Origin: an uncultured Pseudomonadota bacterium
GTDB taxonomy: Bacteria > Myxococcota_A > Bradymonadia > Bradymonadales > GCA-2716585
Direction of reading: 5' to 3'
Length of the DNA: 38,454 nucleotides
NCBI GenBank assembly: GCA_937123825.1
Contig: CAKZKQ010000181.1
Span: 1-38,454 of the forward strand
Position 1 is the first letter of the stretch, and each line of letters begins with the position of its first letter. This document shows, in pieces, positions 8,490 through 17,524 of this stretch. Made by a program: the position numbers and the translations under genes. Under the pieces are notes generated by a model that made no database searches, was not told where the DNA came from, and was given only the letters and a program-made list of their open reading frames with translations.

Positions 8490-8705
8490 TCAGGGGTAGA
8501 CCTGCTCTTCGGCGTCGTTGAAGAGATAGACGCACTGCTGGGGGCAGTCCTGAGCGGCGGCCAGGACGTCCTCGTCCGAGTCGCCAGCGGCGTCAAAAAC
8601 AATGGCGATGTTCTCGTCATCGAGCACGAAGACGTTGGGGGCGCACTCCACGCAGGTGCCCGCGCCAATGCACTCATCCCGGTCGACGTAGATCTTATAG
8701 CTCAT
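8490..8705 (-). CDS. small ferredoxin (single 3Fe-4S/4Fe-4S cluster)
   Basis: A 71-residue acidic ferredoxin. The cluster segment DECIGAGTCVECAPNVF plus a later CPQQC matches the short ferredoxins with a CX5C...CP pattern that serve cytochrome P450s and other oxidoreductases. An extra Cys in VECAP could complete a 4Fe-4S cluster. The ATG at 8705 is preferred over an upstream one at 8720 because GGGAGAAC precedes it. It is a cytoplasmic one-electron carrier; the partner enzyme is not evident from the neighbours. Confidence 0.88.
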   Translation of the reverse strand: MSYKIYVDRDECIGAGTCVECAPNVFVLDDENIAIVFDAAGDSDEDVLAAAQDCPQQCVYLFNDAEEQVYP

Positions 8706-8867
8706 GTGTTGTTCTCCCATCGGATAGACTGTTGTGCTGAAACAGCTGCCTGATCAGAGGTAAGACAATCCTGGCCAGGGCGTCAACACCGTTGTGGGCA
8801 AACGCAGTTTTTTCCTGGGTGCTCAAGGACTCTTTGGGGGCGTTTGGGAGGTGTTTAAAGTGGCTTT

Positions 8868-8891
8868 AAGGCCGTTGAGAAGGCCGTTGAG
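8868..8891. repeat. 12-bp tandem duplication
   Basis: AAGGCCGTTGAG occurs twice in direct tandem in the spacer between the sigma factor stop and the ferredoxin start. Its role, if any, is unknown; it lies 160-190 bases upstream of the ferredoxin. Confidence 0.6.
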
Positions 8892-8937
8892 GGGCGTTTT
8901 TAAGCAAAATCACGCGCGCTGGGCTTTATGCGGTCTT

Positions 8938-9762
8938 TCATCCACTGCTCATCAACTTTTGCAGCCTCAGCAACGCTCTGGCGTGTGTTCGGGTGCCCCA
9001 GGACTTGGAAAACCCCAGCCTGGCGCTGGCCTCCTGGAGCTGTAAACCCTCAAAATACACCATCTCAAGCAGTTGCCGCTCGGTGTCGGGCATCACAGAG
9101 AGTTGTTGGTGCAGTTGTTGGCGCTGCTGGGCGTCGAGCAAGCGTTTGTCAGGGCGGCGGCGCGCTTCGCGCTGCTCGCTCTCAGCGGTGAGGGTCTGGA
9201 TCACCATCCACGCCGCGCTCATCTGTCGGATGGTCCGATCCACGTGCTGTAAGCGGCGGTCTGAGCGCGGTGAGGAGGCGGCGCTGGTTTCAGGCGCCGG
9301 TTCTGCCTGGGCAAGGCGCGTGGCGGCCTGACTCAGGGCTGCGTGCGCAGAGCGCGTGCGCCGAATGACGCCGCGTTGGCGCAGCCCATCAAGGATCTGT
9401 CCCCGAATGCGGTAGTAGGCAAAGGTCGAGAACGCTGCACCTTGCTGTGGATCATAACGGTCGAGCGCTTCGAGCAACCCCGTGTGGGCATCGCCGAGCA
9501 TGTCATCCTGGTGTCGGCGGCTTAGCGACAACTGTCGCATGGTGTTGCGCACCAGCGTGTCGCACAGCCCCTGGTAACGCTCCACGATCTGGCCGGCGTC
9601 CAGCCGACGCACATCGACCTGTGCATCAAGCTCTTTGGCCTCTTGCAAGAGCTGACGAGCGTCCTGGAGGGCTTCTTTGCCCCGTTTGGATGTTTGCTGG
9701 TCTCTGCGCACAAGTCGTCGTGGGTTGGAGGGCCGCGCGGTGGGGTTTGCGCAGGCATGCAC
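8938..9762 (-). CDS. RNA polymerase sigma factor, FliA/SigB-like (group 3)
   Basis: A 274-residue sigma70-family protein. After a polar N-terminal stretch, region 2 is clear (MLGDAHTGLLEALDRYDP then FSTFAYYRIRGQILDGLRQ). Region 3 follows, and region 4 lies at the C-terminus (LSVMPDTERQLLEMVYFEGLQLQEASARLGFSKS with its helix-turn-helix). The size and the FSTFAYYRIRG segment fit the FliA/stress sigma group rather than ECF factors. No flagellar or anti-sigma gene is next to it, so its regulon cannot be inferred here. A gap of 72 bases separates it from the outer-membrane protein gene upstream. Confidence 0.88.
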   Translation of the reverse strand: MHACANPTARPSNPRRLVRRDQQTSKRGKEALQDARQLLQEAKELDAQVDVRRLDAGQIVERYQGLCDTLVRNTMRQLSLSRRHQDDMLGDAHTGLLEALDRYDPQQGAAFSTFAYYRIRGQILDGLRQRGVIRRTRSAHAALSQAATRLAQAEPAPETSAASSPRSDRRLQHVDRTIRQMSAAWMVIQTLTAESEQREARRRPDKRLLDAQQRQQLHQQLSVMPDTERQLLEMVYFEGLQLQEASARLGFSKSWGTRTHARALLRLQKLMSSG

Positions 9763-9834
9763 CTGCGCAATCCTTCACACCCATAGCCCGTGATCACGGC
9801 GCAGGTTAACGCTCTGACCTGCAGATTGCCAGCA

Positions 9835-10356
9835 TCAGTGAAAGTAGTAGCGCACGCCGATGCCACCATCGAGGTCGCCGCTGGTCTTGGGCACCACGCG
9901 CAACCCCGGGGCGATCTCCAAAAAGATCTCCAGCGGCGCCTTCTTGAAGAGCACCGACATGCCCAGCGGAATGCGCGCGCCCAGCGTCAGCGCCGCATCC
10001 TTCTCATTTTCGTTGTCGCTGTTGGCGTCGACCAGGAGCTTGCCGCCGATGCCCACGTAAAAGGGCAACTCGACCTGCACGTTGGAGCGCAGCTTGATCA
10101 GGTCAAAGTGGTAGGTGTAGTCGCTGAAGATGGCCACCGCTTCATCGGTGAAGTCAAAGGCCAGGTGAACATCCAACGCGTTGGACGGGTTGAACCACAG
10201 CTTCCCCGTCAGCCCCGATGGCTCGCCCAAAATGATGCCTGCGCCGAAATCCCCCGTCGAGGGGACCTGAGCCTGGGCCTGGGTGCTGGTCATGGTGATC
10301 GCCAGCAGCGCCAGCGCGGTCAAAGTCAGGGGCCACAGGCCCTGGCTGCGGTGCAT
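9835..10356 (-). CDS. outer-membrane beta-barrel-like protein
   Basis: A 173-residue exported protein: signal peptide ending near AQAQA, then alternating hydrophobic strands and a C-terminal GGIGVRYYFH, ending in an aromatic-rich strand as in outer-membrane barrels. It looks like a small 8-stranded barrel or a related lipid-binding barrel. The ribosome site AAGGAGGAG directly precedes the ATG. No function is assigned. Confidence 0.7.
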   Translation of the reverse strand: MHRSQGLWPLTLTALALLAITMTSTQAQAQVPSTGDFGAGIILGEPSGLTGKLWFNPSNALDVHLAFDFTDEAVAIFSDYTYHFDLIKLRSNVQVELPFYVGIGGKLLVDANSDNENEKDAALTLGARIPLGMSVLFKKAPLEIFLEIAPGLRVVPKTSGDLDGGIGVRYYFH

Positions 10357-10426
10357 ATCTCCTCCTTGAGAAGTGGTCTCGCTGGCCGCGCGTCCGTGCG
10401 CGGCAGTTGCGTCGAGCTATTATGTG

Positions 10427-11236
10427 TCAGACAGGGATGGACGCCACAAGTTCTTCGGCGCTGACCGGCGCCGGAGCTTCGGCGTCGTTGGGATCGTAGA
10501 GCGACCGATCGAGCAGGTGGGTCGTGCGCACGTTGGCCATGGACGCAAAGGCGATGTTGCGCACCTCGGGGTAGCGCGCCTCAAGCTGGTTGAGCATCGC
10601 CTTCATGGCGTCGCGCTGGAGCCCATCCTGGGCGCTGCACAGCGTGCACGGGATCAACGGATAGCCCTGCTCGCGGGCGTACCGGGCGATCATCTCTTCG
10701 CCGCAGTACGCCAGCGGCCGGATGACGATGTTGCGCCGGTCGTCGCTAAAGAGTTTGGGCGGCATGCCCTTGAGCTGACCGCTGAAGAAGATGTTCAGCA
10801 AGAGCGTCTCGACCATGTCGTCGCGGTGGTGGCCCAGCGCGATCTTGTTGCACCCAAGCTCCACCGCCTGGTTGTACATGATCCCACGACGCAGGCGGCT
10901 GCACAGCGAGCAGGTCGTCTGGCCAGGCTTGAGCTTGGCTTTGACCACCGAGTAGGTGTCCTGCGAGTGGATGACGTGCGTGAAGCCGTGCTCATCAAAG
11001 TGCTTCTGGATGACGTCGGTCGGAAAGCCCGGGTGGCCTTGATCAAGGTGAAAGGCCACCAACTCAAAGTGGATCGGGGCCACGCGCCGCATGCGCTCAA
11101 GCATGTGGAGCATGACCCAGGAGTCCTTGCCGCCGCTGACGCCGACCATGATGCGGTCGCCGTCTTCGATGAGTTGGAAGTCGGTGTTGGCCTGGGCGAT
11201 CTTGCGCGCCAGCTTCTGTTCGAGGTTGGTGGACAT
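10427..11236 (-). CDS. ttcA: tRNA 2-thiocytidine(32) synthetase TtcA
   Basis: A 269-residue TtcA, which thiolates cytidine 32 of some tRNAs using ATP and a 4Fe-4S cluster. The PP-loop SGGKDS (about residue 34), the cluster cysteines in CSLCSRLRRG and the later IPCTLC are present. The segment GHHRDDMVETLLLN typical of the family is also present. Its length is slightly shorter than E. coli TtcA. It is upstream of the outer-membrane protein gene on the same strand and lies 67 bases from the phosphatase gene. Confidence 0.93.
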   Translation of the reverse strand: MSTNLEQKLARKIAQANTDFQLIEDGDRIMVGVSGGKDSWVMLHMLERMRRVAPIHFELVAFHLDQGHPGFPTDVIQKHFDEHGFTHVIHSQDTYSVVKAKLKPGQTTCSLCSRLRRGIMYNQAVELGCNKIALGHHRDDMVETLLLNIFFSGQLKGMPPKLFSDDRRNIVIRPLAYCGEEMIARYAREQGYPLIPCTLCSAQDGLQRDAMKAMLNQLEARYPEVRNIAFASMANVRTTHLLDRSLYDPNDAEAPAPVSAEELVASIPV

Positions 11237-11303
11237 GGTACTTCTTCGTTGTCTGGTCGGGGAACTTGCGCTTCTTGTGGCGCCAGCCGCCCCGATTCGT
11301 CGC

Positions 11304-11810
11304 TCAGAGGCCGCGGGCCTGACGGATGGACTTCAGGAGGTTGACGCAGGAACGCTCCACGATCGCGTACACGTCTTCAAAGCCACGCGGGCCGCCTCCC
11401 CACGGATCGGGCACCCCTTCGTCGTGCCCGCTGCCGTCTTCTTCGTGCTCAAAGTTGCGCATCAACCACAGTTTGCCGCGCAGCGGCTCCGGATCGTTGT
11501 CCACCAGACGCAAAATGTTGCGCCGGTTGGCCGGATCCATGGCCACGATGTACTCCCAGCGGTCCAGCTCGTCGCGCTTGAATTGCCGCGAGCGCTGGGC
11601 CGTGATGTCGATCCCCTTGTTGCGGGCCACCCGGATGCTGCCCGGATCGGGGGCTTCACCGGCGTGGTACGCGCTTGTCCCGGCCGAGTCGATCACAAAC
11701 TGGTGCGCAAAACCGGCTTCTTCAACCAGATGTCGGAAGATCCCTTCACCCAGCGGTGAACGGCATATGTTTCCCAGACAGACAAAGACGACGCGGATGG
11801 GCTGACTCAT
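11304..11810 (-). CDS. low-molecular-weight protein-tyrosine phosphatase
   Basis: A 168-residue LMW-PTP. The P-loop VCLGNICRSP carries the nucleophile Cys and Arg, and the acid Asp is in VPDPW. These cytoplasmic enzymes act on phosphotyrosine proteins, in some bacteria on exopolysaccharide kinases. No such kinase is visible here. The gene is the first of a minus-strand run that includes ttcA. Confidence 0.93.
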   Translation of the reverse strand: MSQPIRVVFVCLGNICRSPLGEGIFRHLVEEAGFAHQFVIDSAGTSAYHAGEAPDPGSIRVARNKGIDITAQRSRQFKRDELDRWEYIVAMDPANRRNILRLVDNDPEPLRGKLWLMRNFEHEEDGSGHDEGVPDPWGGGPRGFEDVYAIVERSCVNLLKSIRQARGL

Positions 11811-11934
11811 GGCGAAACTCCTTCAGGGTCACGACGCCACTGGAGTAACCGAACCCAGGGCGCGGATCAAGCGCCAAACGCTGCCTGGGCAGGCGCTCTC
11901 CACCCTCAATCATCATGAACCCTGGCCAATGCAC

Positions 11935-11948
11935 GTTCTTTTTTGAAC
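11935..11948. promoter_or_regulatory. GTTC-N6-GAAC palindrome in a divergent intergenic region
   Basis: A short perfect inverted repeat (GTTC, six T, GAAC) lies between the phosphatase and the porin genes, which diverge. It could be an operator for either one. Arms of four bases can arise by chance. Confidence 0.25.
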
Positions 11949-12052
11949 ATCCTCTCTGCGACTGGCCACAGGCCCATGGTGTTGGTATGTATGGGGCGGC
12001 TCGCACAGAATTGTGAAAGACAGCCTATCGAAAGAAAGGAGGGGAGCAGACC

Positions 12053-13453
12053 ATGCAAGGTCAATGGCGGAAGACTTTGGGTTGCGCGGTGACGGCGTTG
12101 GTGTTGTGCAGCGCCGGAAACGTGGCCTTTGCCCAGGATGATGCGCCTGCTGGTGAGCAGGAGATGACGCTCCAGCAGGCCATGGAGAAGCTCAAGGAGC
12201 TTGGCGAGAAGATCGCGGTGCTCGAAGAGCGCATGGCCAAGATGGACGCCGCTGGCGACGGCGACAGCGAGGCGGCCAAAGCGCTGCGCGCCGATGTGGA
12301 GGCATTTAAGACGGCCCTGCAGTCCCTTCAAGCCGAAATGGAGAACAACAGCCAGCGGATCGACGGCATCGGCGAATACCTCGCCGGAGACGAAGAACCG
12401 GCGTCCTTTGGCCTGGTCTTCAGCGGTTTTTTGCGCACCGAATACGTCGCCGTAGAGGATGACGAGAGCCAGACGGCCTTCATTGGTCTCAACGATGGCT
12501 TTACGCTGGGCAACGCCCGCTTCACCATCGACGGCTCCTTTGATGACATCTCATTCCGGCTCCAACTCGACGGCGCCATCAACCGCTTTGATGCCCGCAA
12601 CACCGCCACCGGGCGCGTCAACACGGAGCTTCGCGACGCCTGGTTTGCCTACTCGCCCATCGAAGGGGTCGACATCTCGCTGGGTCAGTTCAAGCCCCCG
12701 TTTGACATGGAAGAGCTGCGCTCGACCACCGACATCCTCTTTGTCTCCCGCGCGGTTGAGAGCCGCGGTGTGCGCGGCGTTGAGGGCCCCGGCGTCAACG
12801 GCCTGAGCCTGCCCCGTCAGGTGGGCGTGATGGTCTCCAACTTTGACCCCATCACTTTCAGTGATCTGGGTCTGGGGCTGTCCTACTCGCTGGCGGCCAC
12901 CAACGGCACCGACGCCAACCAACCCCTCAACGACAACGATCAACTCTCCTACACCGGCCGCCTGGCGCTTCATTACGAAGACATGGTCACGCTCGGTGTT
13001 GGGGCGTACTACAATGAGCTGACCGCCCGCGATCTGGCCGACGTCATCGACACCGAGATCTTTGGTCTGGCCGCAGACCTGAGCGTGTCGGCCTACGGCG
13101 CCATCCTCAACGCCCAGTTTATCCAGACCACCTTCGCTTTTCCCCAGATCGACGTTCAGAATGAGCAGGTCGCCCGCGGCTTCCACGTTGAGTTTGGCTA
13201 CAACATCCTCGACACCGGGCTCATCCCGGCCTACCGCTTTGCCACCTTTGATCCCACCGCCGAGTTTGTGTCGCTCCCCGACGCCGACTCGCAGTTGGCC
13301 ATTGATGAAATCACCCATCACACCATCGGCCTGGCCTGGCTGGTCCCTGGCCGCCCGCTGCGGTTGATGGCCAACTACACCATCACCATCGAAAACCCCG
13401 CGCGCGTCTTCAACAACGACCGCCTGGAGTTGGCCGGACAACTGATGTTCTAA
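12053..13453 (+). CDS. OprO/OprP-like outer-membrane porin
   Basis: A 466-residue porin. The signal peptide ends at NVAFA, and a coiled-coil stretch follows (about residues 38-110, LQQAMEKLKELGEKIAVLEERMAK), as in trimeric porins of this group. A barrel domain then fits the phosphate-selective porin O/P family: FRLQLDGAINRFDARN, LRDAWFAYSPIEGVDISLGQFKPPFDMEEL, and a C-terminal strand ending in LAGQLMF with terminal Phe. Substrate specificity cannot be read from sequence. The strong ribosome site AAAGGAGGGGAG precedes the ATG. It is the first gene of the plus-strand block that continues with the PHP lipoprotein. Confidence 0.88.
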   Translation: MQGQWRKTLGCAVTALVLCSAGNVAFAQDDAPAGEQEMTLQQAMEKLKELGEKIAVLEERMAKMDAAGDGDSEAAKALRADVEAFKTALQSLQAEMENNSQRIDGIGEYLAGDEEPASFGLVFSGFLRTEYVAVEDDESQTAFIGLNDGFTLGNARFTIDGSFDDISFRLQLDGAINRFDARNTATGRVNTELRDAWFAYSPIEGVDISLGQFKPPFDMEELRSTTDILFVSRAVESRGVRGVEGPGVNGLSLPRQVGVMVSNFDPITFSDLGLGLSYSLAATNGTDANQPLNDNDQLSYTGRLALHYEDMVTLGVGAYYNELTARDLADVIDTEIFGLAADLSVSAYGAILNAQFIQTTFAFPQIDVQNEQVARGFHVEFGYNILDTGLIPAYRFATFDPTAEFVSLPDADSQLAIDEITHHTIGLAWLVPGRPLRLMANYTITIENPARVFNNDRLELAGQLMF

Positions 13454-13460
13454 GAAACCG

Positions 13461-13476
13461 CCCGGCGTTGGCCGGG
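13461..13476 (+). terminator. hairpin after the porin gene
   Basis: CCCGGC-GTTG-GCCGGG is a perfect 6-bp stem just after the porin stop. No T tract follows, so it may stabilise the porin mRNA end or act as a weak attenuator before the PHP lipoprotein gene. Confidence 0.35.
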
Positions 13477-13515
13477 GGATCGGATTGTTTCTGAACCATG
13501 ATGGAGAGCTGTTCC

Positions 13516-16500
13516 ATGGGAAAACCATCCAAGAACAAGGCTGCGTTGATCACACCCGCGTTGGTGGTGGTGATGTTGGCGACCCTGGTGGGTTTGGTGC
13601 CGCGCCTGGGCGGGTGTCAGTCCGCCGATGAGCCCACCGCAAACGCCCGCCAAATCGCCTCTCGCGCCGATCTCATCGGCGGCCCGGGATCACTGGGCGA
13701 GGTGGGCGACTATCTGCTGGAGAATGGCCAGATCCGCGTGGTCATCCAAGGCCCCGGGTTCTCGCGCGGCTTTGGGGTCTACGGCGGCAGCCTCATCGAC
13801 GCCGACCTTGCCCGACCCGTGGCCGAAGGCGACCAGCTTGGCGGCAATGGGCGCGATCAATTTGGCGAACTCTTCCCCCTCTTCTTCCTTGAGGCGCAGG
13901 TCCCCGAGAAGGTCGAGGTCCTGTCCACCGGCGAAGACGGCGGCGCAGCCCGCGTCAAGGTCTCTGGCACCGGCGGCCAGTTCCTGACCCTCACCAAGAG
14001 CCTCAACCAGGTCATCCTCAACTCCCATGAGGTCGACTTTGCCAAGCTCGCCTCGCCCGATGAACTCAACGGCGCCCCGAAGCTGGCCTTCAGCACCGTC
14101 TACGAGTTGGCGCCCGATGTGCGCTACATCAAGATCGAGACGTCGATGACCAACATCACCGACGCCGACCTGCCCATCCCCTCCGATGTCACCAGCACCC
14201 TCTTGAACCTTGTGGGGCTTGGCGAAATCGACCTCGACGTGCCCCTTGGCCACGTGCTGCTCTTTGGCGCGGGCAACAGCGTCTTCTCGCCCGGTGAGGG
14301 CTACAACATCCGCTTTGCCCTTGAAGACAGCTACGGCGTCAACCTGCCTTTCCCGGCGCTGCCCGGGTTGCTGGCCGACGGTCTGATGACCACCAGCCGC
14401 AACGGCGTCTCTTACGGCTTTGTGTCCGCCGGGGATGTGCCCAACTTTGCCGCCAACCGCCTCAATGAAGACGGCACCAACCAGTACGAAGAGGTCTACC
14501 CCGGCGTCGAAGTCCAGGATGACACCCTCCTGGTGCCCTTTGTCGCCTCGGCCTTCACCGGCGTCTTCTACGCCCAGGCCCCCAAGGTCCTGACCCCCGA
14601 AGACACCTTCACCTTCACCAGCTACTTCATCGTTGGTAATGGCGACGCCAACAGCGTCCAGGAGGTCATCTACGACCTCAAGGGCGTCTCCACCGAGAAG
14701 GTCCTGGGCTTTGTGCGCGACAAGCAGACGCTGGCCCCCGTGGAAGGCGCCTCGGTGCTTGTCTACGAAGGCAGCGGCGAGGCCGGCCCCATCAGCCAGT
14801 TCTTCACCGATGCCCAGGGGCAGTTCCTGGGTCAGTTGCCACCTGGAGACTACAGAGCCCGCGTGGAAGTCGATCCCGACTTGTCTGATTTTGTCAGCTT
14901 CACCGTGGGCAGCGGCGGCGCCTTGCTCAATCTCGAAGCGCCCACGCCCGCCACGGTCACCGTGCAAATCCGCGATGAACTGGGCCGCGATCTGCCCGGC
15001 CGCGTGACCATCGTCGGGACCATCGATCCCAGCGACGCCGGCAAAGAGAGCCGCCAGTACCTCTTTGATCTGGAAGCTGGGCAGGAATGGCGCCCCTCGG
15101 ACTTCATCGTCGATGACCCCACGCGCCCCGAAACCCTCCAGTACATCGAGGCCCGCGGCTACACCGCCGACGGCAACATCGAGTTGGAGGTCCGCCCTGG
15201 CAAGGCCTACACCATCTTTGTCTCTCGCGGCATGGAGTACGACGTGCAGCGCGTCGATTTCCGCGCCGAGGCAGGCCAGAACTTCCCGGTCACGACCGTG
15301 CTCAAGCGCGTCATCGACACCACCGGCTACATCAGCGCCGACTTCCACCTCCACGCCGCACCGTCGCTGGACTCTTCGCTCACGCTTGAAGACCGCGTCA
15401 CATCCTGCATCGGCGAAGGCGTCGAGATGCTGGTGGCCACCGATCACAACTTTGTGACCGACTACCAACCCACCATCGAGCAGCTTGGCGTCAACCAGTG
15501 GGCCTCAAGCATGGTCGGCTTGGAGTTGACCACCCTGGAGGCCGGTCACTTCAACGGCTTCCCCCTCAAGCGCGACGTCAGCAAGATCACCCGCGGCTCT
15601 TTTGAATGGTCGCTGAGCACGCCCGACGAGATCTTTGACCGGCTGCGTTCCATGGGCAAATTCGGCCCTGACAACACCATCATCCAGGTCAACCACGCCC
15701 GCGACTCCATCCTGGGCTACTTCTCGCAGCACGGCGTGTCGGCCCTCGACCCCCAGATTCCCGAGATCAGCAGCGGTGGCTTCAGCCCTGCGGCCATCGT
15801 CTCGACCAACGGCCCTGCGTTCCGCCGCTTCCGCACCGAAGACGGCACCGAATGCCAGGTCGATGAGCCCAACTGCAACCTGGAATCGACCTTCAGCTTC
15901 AACTTTGATGCCATGGAGATCTTCAACGGCAAGCGCCAGGATCAGGTGCGCCACTTCCGCATGCCGCCGAGCGTCGCGGGCCTGGATATCTCGGATGAGT
16001 TGCGCGACAATCTCCCCAATCCCGGCTCCATTCTGTGTGACGGCGGCGAGGTGGCCTTCCCCGGGCTTGTGGACGACTGGTTCAACCTGCTCAACCAGGG
16101 CTACCGCATTGCGGGCCTGGGCAACTCGGACAGCCACGATGACCATGAGGAGGAGCCCGGCTTCCCGCGCTCCTACGTCTTTGTGGGCAACGATGATCCC
16201 GCCTTTGTGGACGAGTTGGCCGTGGTGCGCGGTCTGCAAAGTCAGCGCGCGATCGTCACCAACGGCCCCTTCGTGGAACTCTTTGTCAACGGCCAGCCCA
16301 TCGGCTCCGACGTCAAAGACACCGACGGCACCGTCGAGGTCAGGGTCAAGGTCCAGGCCGCGCCCTGGGTCGATGTCAGCCGGGGAACGTTGATCCTCAA
16401 CGGCCAGATCATCGAGACTTTTGACATCAACATGAGCAACGGCACCTTTGAGTTCACCACCGACGTGGCGTTGGACAAAGACTCGTGGCTGGTGACCGAG

Positions 16501-16914
16501 GTCGTGGGCTTCCAGTCGCTCTTCCCCGTGGTGGCGCCGTTGGAGCTTGGCCCCATCAACCTCACCGAGGCGGTGGGCTCGTTGGCCGGGCCGCTTGGCT
16601 TTGGCTCTGACACTTTTGGGGACCTGACCCCGGCTGAGACGCGTCTGGTCACCCCCTACGCCATCACCAACCCCATCTGGGTCCTGACGCAGGGCGACGA
16701 GTTTCAGGCGCCCGGCATCGCCCCGGTGGTCTGTGACGGCTTTGGGACTCGCCCTGTGGGCGACGGCGAGAGCAAGCCGACGCTGCCGTCTGCCAAGAAG
16801 ATGCTGCGCGACAAAGGCCTGACGCCGTCCTTGTGGTTCCCGCGTGATCGCGGCGCCACCCACGACATCCGCGCCCTCTTCGATCTGCACTCCCACCACA
16901 GCCATGCGCACTGA
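13516..16914 (+). CDS. large PHP-domain (CehA/McbA-type) lipoprotein
   Basis: About 1132 residues. A signal peptide ends in the lipobox LGGC, so the protein is probably lipid-anchored. Residues about 30-370 form an unassigned beta-rich domain. A carboxypeptidase-regulatory-like beta domain follows at about 395-460 (VLGFVRDKQTLAPVEGASVLVYEG). The PHP metal-dependent phosphoesterase-type domain spans about 600-900, with metal motifs DFHLHAAPS (about 609), ATDHNF (about 641), NHARDS and GNSDSHDDHEEE (about 869). The C-terminus is a His-rich tail (HSHHSHAH). The substrate is unknown; CehA-like proteins hydrolyse phosphoesters or other esters. The ATG at 13516 is preferred because GGAGAG lies 6 bases upstream, although two nearby earlier ATGs are possible. 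It overlaps the next gene by 11 bases. Confidence 0.85.
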   Translation: MGKPSKNKAALITPALVVVMLATLVGLVPRLGGCQSADEPTANARQIASRADLIGGPGSLGEVGDYLLENGQIRVVIQGPGFSRGFGVYGGSLIDADLARPVAEGDQLGGNGRDQFGELFPLFFLEAQVPEKVEVLSTGEDGGAARVKVSGTGGQFLTLTKSLNQVILNSHEVDFAKLASPDELNGAPKLAFSTVYELAPDVRYIKIETSMTNITDADLPIPSDVTSTLLNLVGLGEIDLDVPLGHVLLFGAGNSVFSPGEGYNIRFALEDSYGVNLPFPALPGLLADGLMTTSRNGVSYGFVSAGDVPNFAANRLNEDGTNQYEEVYPGVEVQDDTLLVPFVASAFTGVFYAQAPKVLTPEDTFTFTSYFIVGNGDANSVQEVIYDLKGVSTEKVLGFVRDKQTLAPVEGASVLVYEGSGEAGPISQFFTDAQGQFLGQLPPGDYRARVEVDPDLSDFVSFTVGSGGALLNLEAPTPATVTVQIRDELGRDLPGRVTIVGTIDPSDAGKESRQYLFDLEAGQEWRPSDFIVDDPTRPETLQYIEARGYTADGNIELEVRPGKAYTIFVSRGMEYDVQRVDFRAEAGQNFPVTTVLKRVIDTTGYISADFHLHAAPSLDSSLTLEDRVTSCIGEGVEMLVATDHNFVTDYQPTIEQLGVNQWASSMVGLELTTLEAGHFNGFPLKRDVSKITRGSFEWSLSTPDEIFDRLRSMGKFGPDNTIIQVNHARDSILGYFSQHGVSALDPQIPEISSGGFSPAAIVSTNGPAFRRFRTEDGTECQVDEPNCNLESTFSFNFDAMEIFNGKRQDQVRHFRMPPSVAGLDISDELRDNLPNPGSILCDGGEVAFPGLVDDWFNLLNQGYRIAGLGNSDSHDDHEEEPGFPRSYVFVGNDDPAFVDELAVVRGLQSQRAIVTNGPFVELFVNGQPIGSDVKDTDGTVEVRVKVQAAPWVDVSRGTLILNGQIIETFDINMSNGTFEFTTDVALDKDSWLVTEVVGFQSLFPVVAPLELGPINLTEAVGSLAGPLGFGSDTFGDLTPAETRLVTPYAITNPIWVLTQGDEFQAPGIAPVVCDGFGTRPVGDGESKPTLPSAKKMLRDKGLTPSLWFPRDRGATHDIRALFDLHSHHSHAH

Positions 16915-17524
16915 TCTCCTGCTGACGCTGGCGGCCCTGATATTTTGGGCCGCCCCCGCACAAGCCCACCAACTCGACCCTCGCCATCGGGCCATCGCCA
17001 ACGTGCAGACTGCGCCTGACGGTGCGTTGAGCGTCGAGGTGCTCTTGATGATGGAGATCCCCAAGGGCAAGCGCGCCGATCGGTTGCGGGCGCGCTTTGA
17101 TTTGGACCGATCGGGACAGCTTGAGCCGCTGGAGAGCCGCATGTTGGCCTCGGAGTTGGGGCCTGAGGTGGTCGGCGGCTATGTTTTGCGCCTCGACGGC
17201 AAGGCCCAGCGCCCGGACTCATTGCAGGAAACCGCCTCGGTGACTGGGGACGGGGGCTTGGCGGTCTTGCTCTTGCTGGAGTACCGTCTGAAAGCCACGC
17301 AAGGGCGCGTGGCTGTGCACGTTCTGGAAAAGCCCATGGGTCAGGCGCCGCTGGTGTCGGCGTCACTGGCGACCGAAGTTCAGGTCCAGGCCCCATTGGA
17401 GATCACCGACAGCGTGTTGCCCGTGGCCAAAGACGCCCCCGTGGTTGGTCCTGCGCAGGTGAAGCCCGGTTCGGAGGGGTTGTGGGTCGAGGTCCGCGCC
17501 CCCCAGAGGAGACCAAAGCCATGA
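16904..17524 (+). CDS. exported protein of unknown function
   Basis: A 206-residue protein starting at ATG 16904 inside the last codons of the PHP gene. A signal peptide ends at APAQA. A short EF-hand-like segment, FDLDRSGQLEPLE (about residues 65-77), may bind calcium. The rest is beta-rich with no family I recognise. Its stop overlaps the AAA ATPase start (ATGA), so the genes are translationally coupled. Confidence 0.75.
   Translation: MRTDLLLTLAALIFWAAPAQAHQLDPRHRAIANVQTAPDGALSVEVLLMMEIPKGKRADRLRARFDLDRSGQLEPLESRMLASELGPEVVGGYVLRLDGKAQRPDSLQETASVTGDGGLAVLLLLEYRLKATQGRVAVHVLEKPMGQAPLVSASLATEVQVQAPLEITDSVLPVAKDAPVVGPAQVKPGSEGLWVEVRAPQRRPKP

Noticed and set aside
8490..8492. TGA after ferredoxin as a selenocysteine codon
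   Set aside because: No SECIS-like hairpin was evident right after it, and the residue would fall outside any known redox motif.
13690..15468. Long open frame opposite the PHP lipoprotein gene (and similar ones opposite ribBA, mlaD and other genes)
   Set aside because: These are shadows from the strong third-position GC bias. They lack plausible domains and ribosome sites, while the gene on the other strand has clear motifs.
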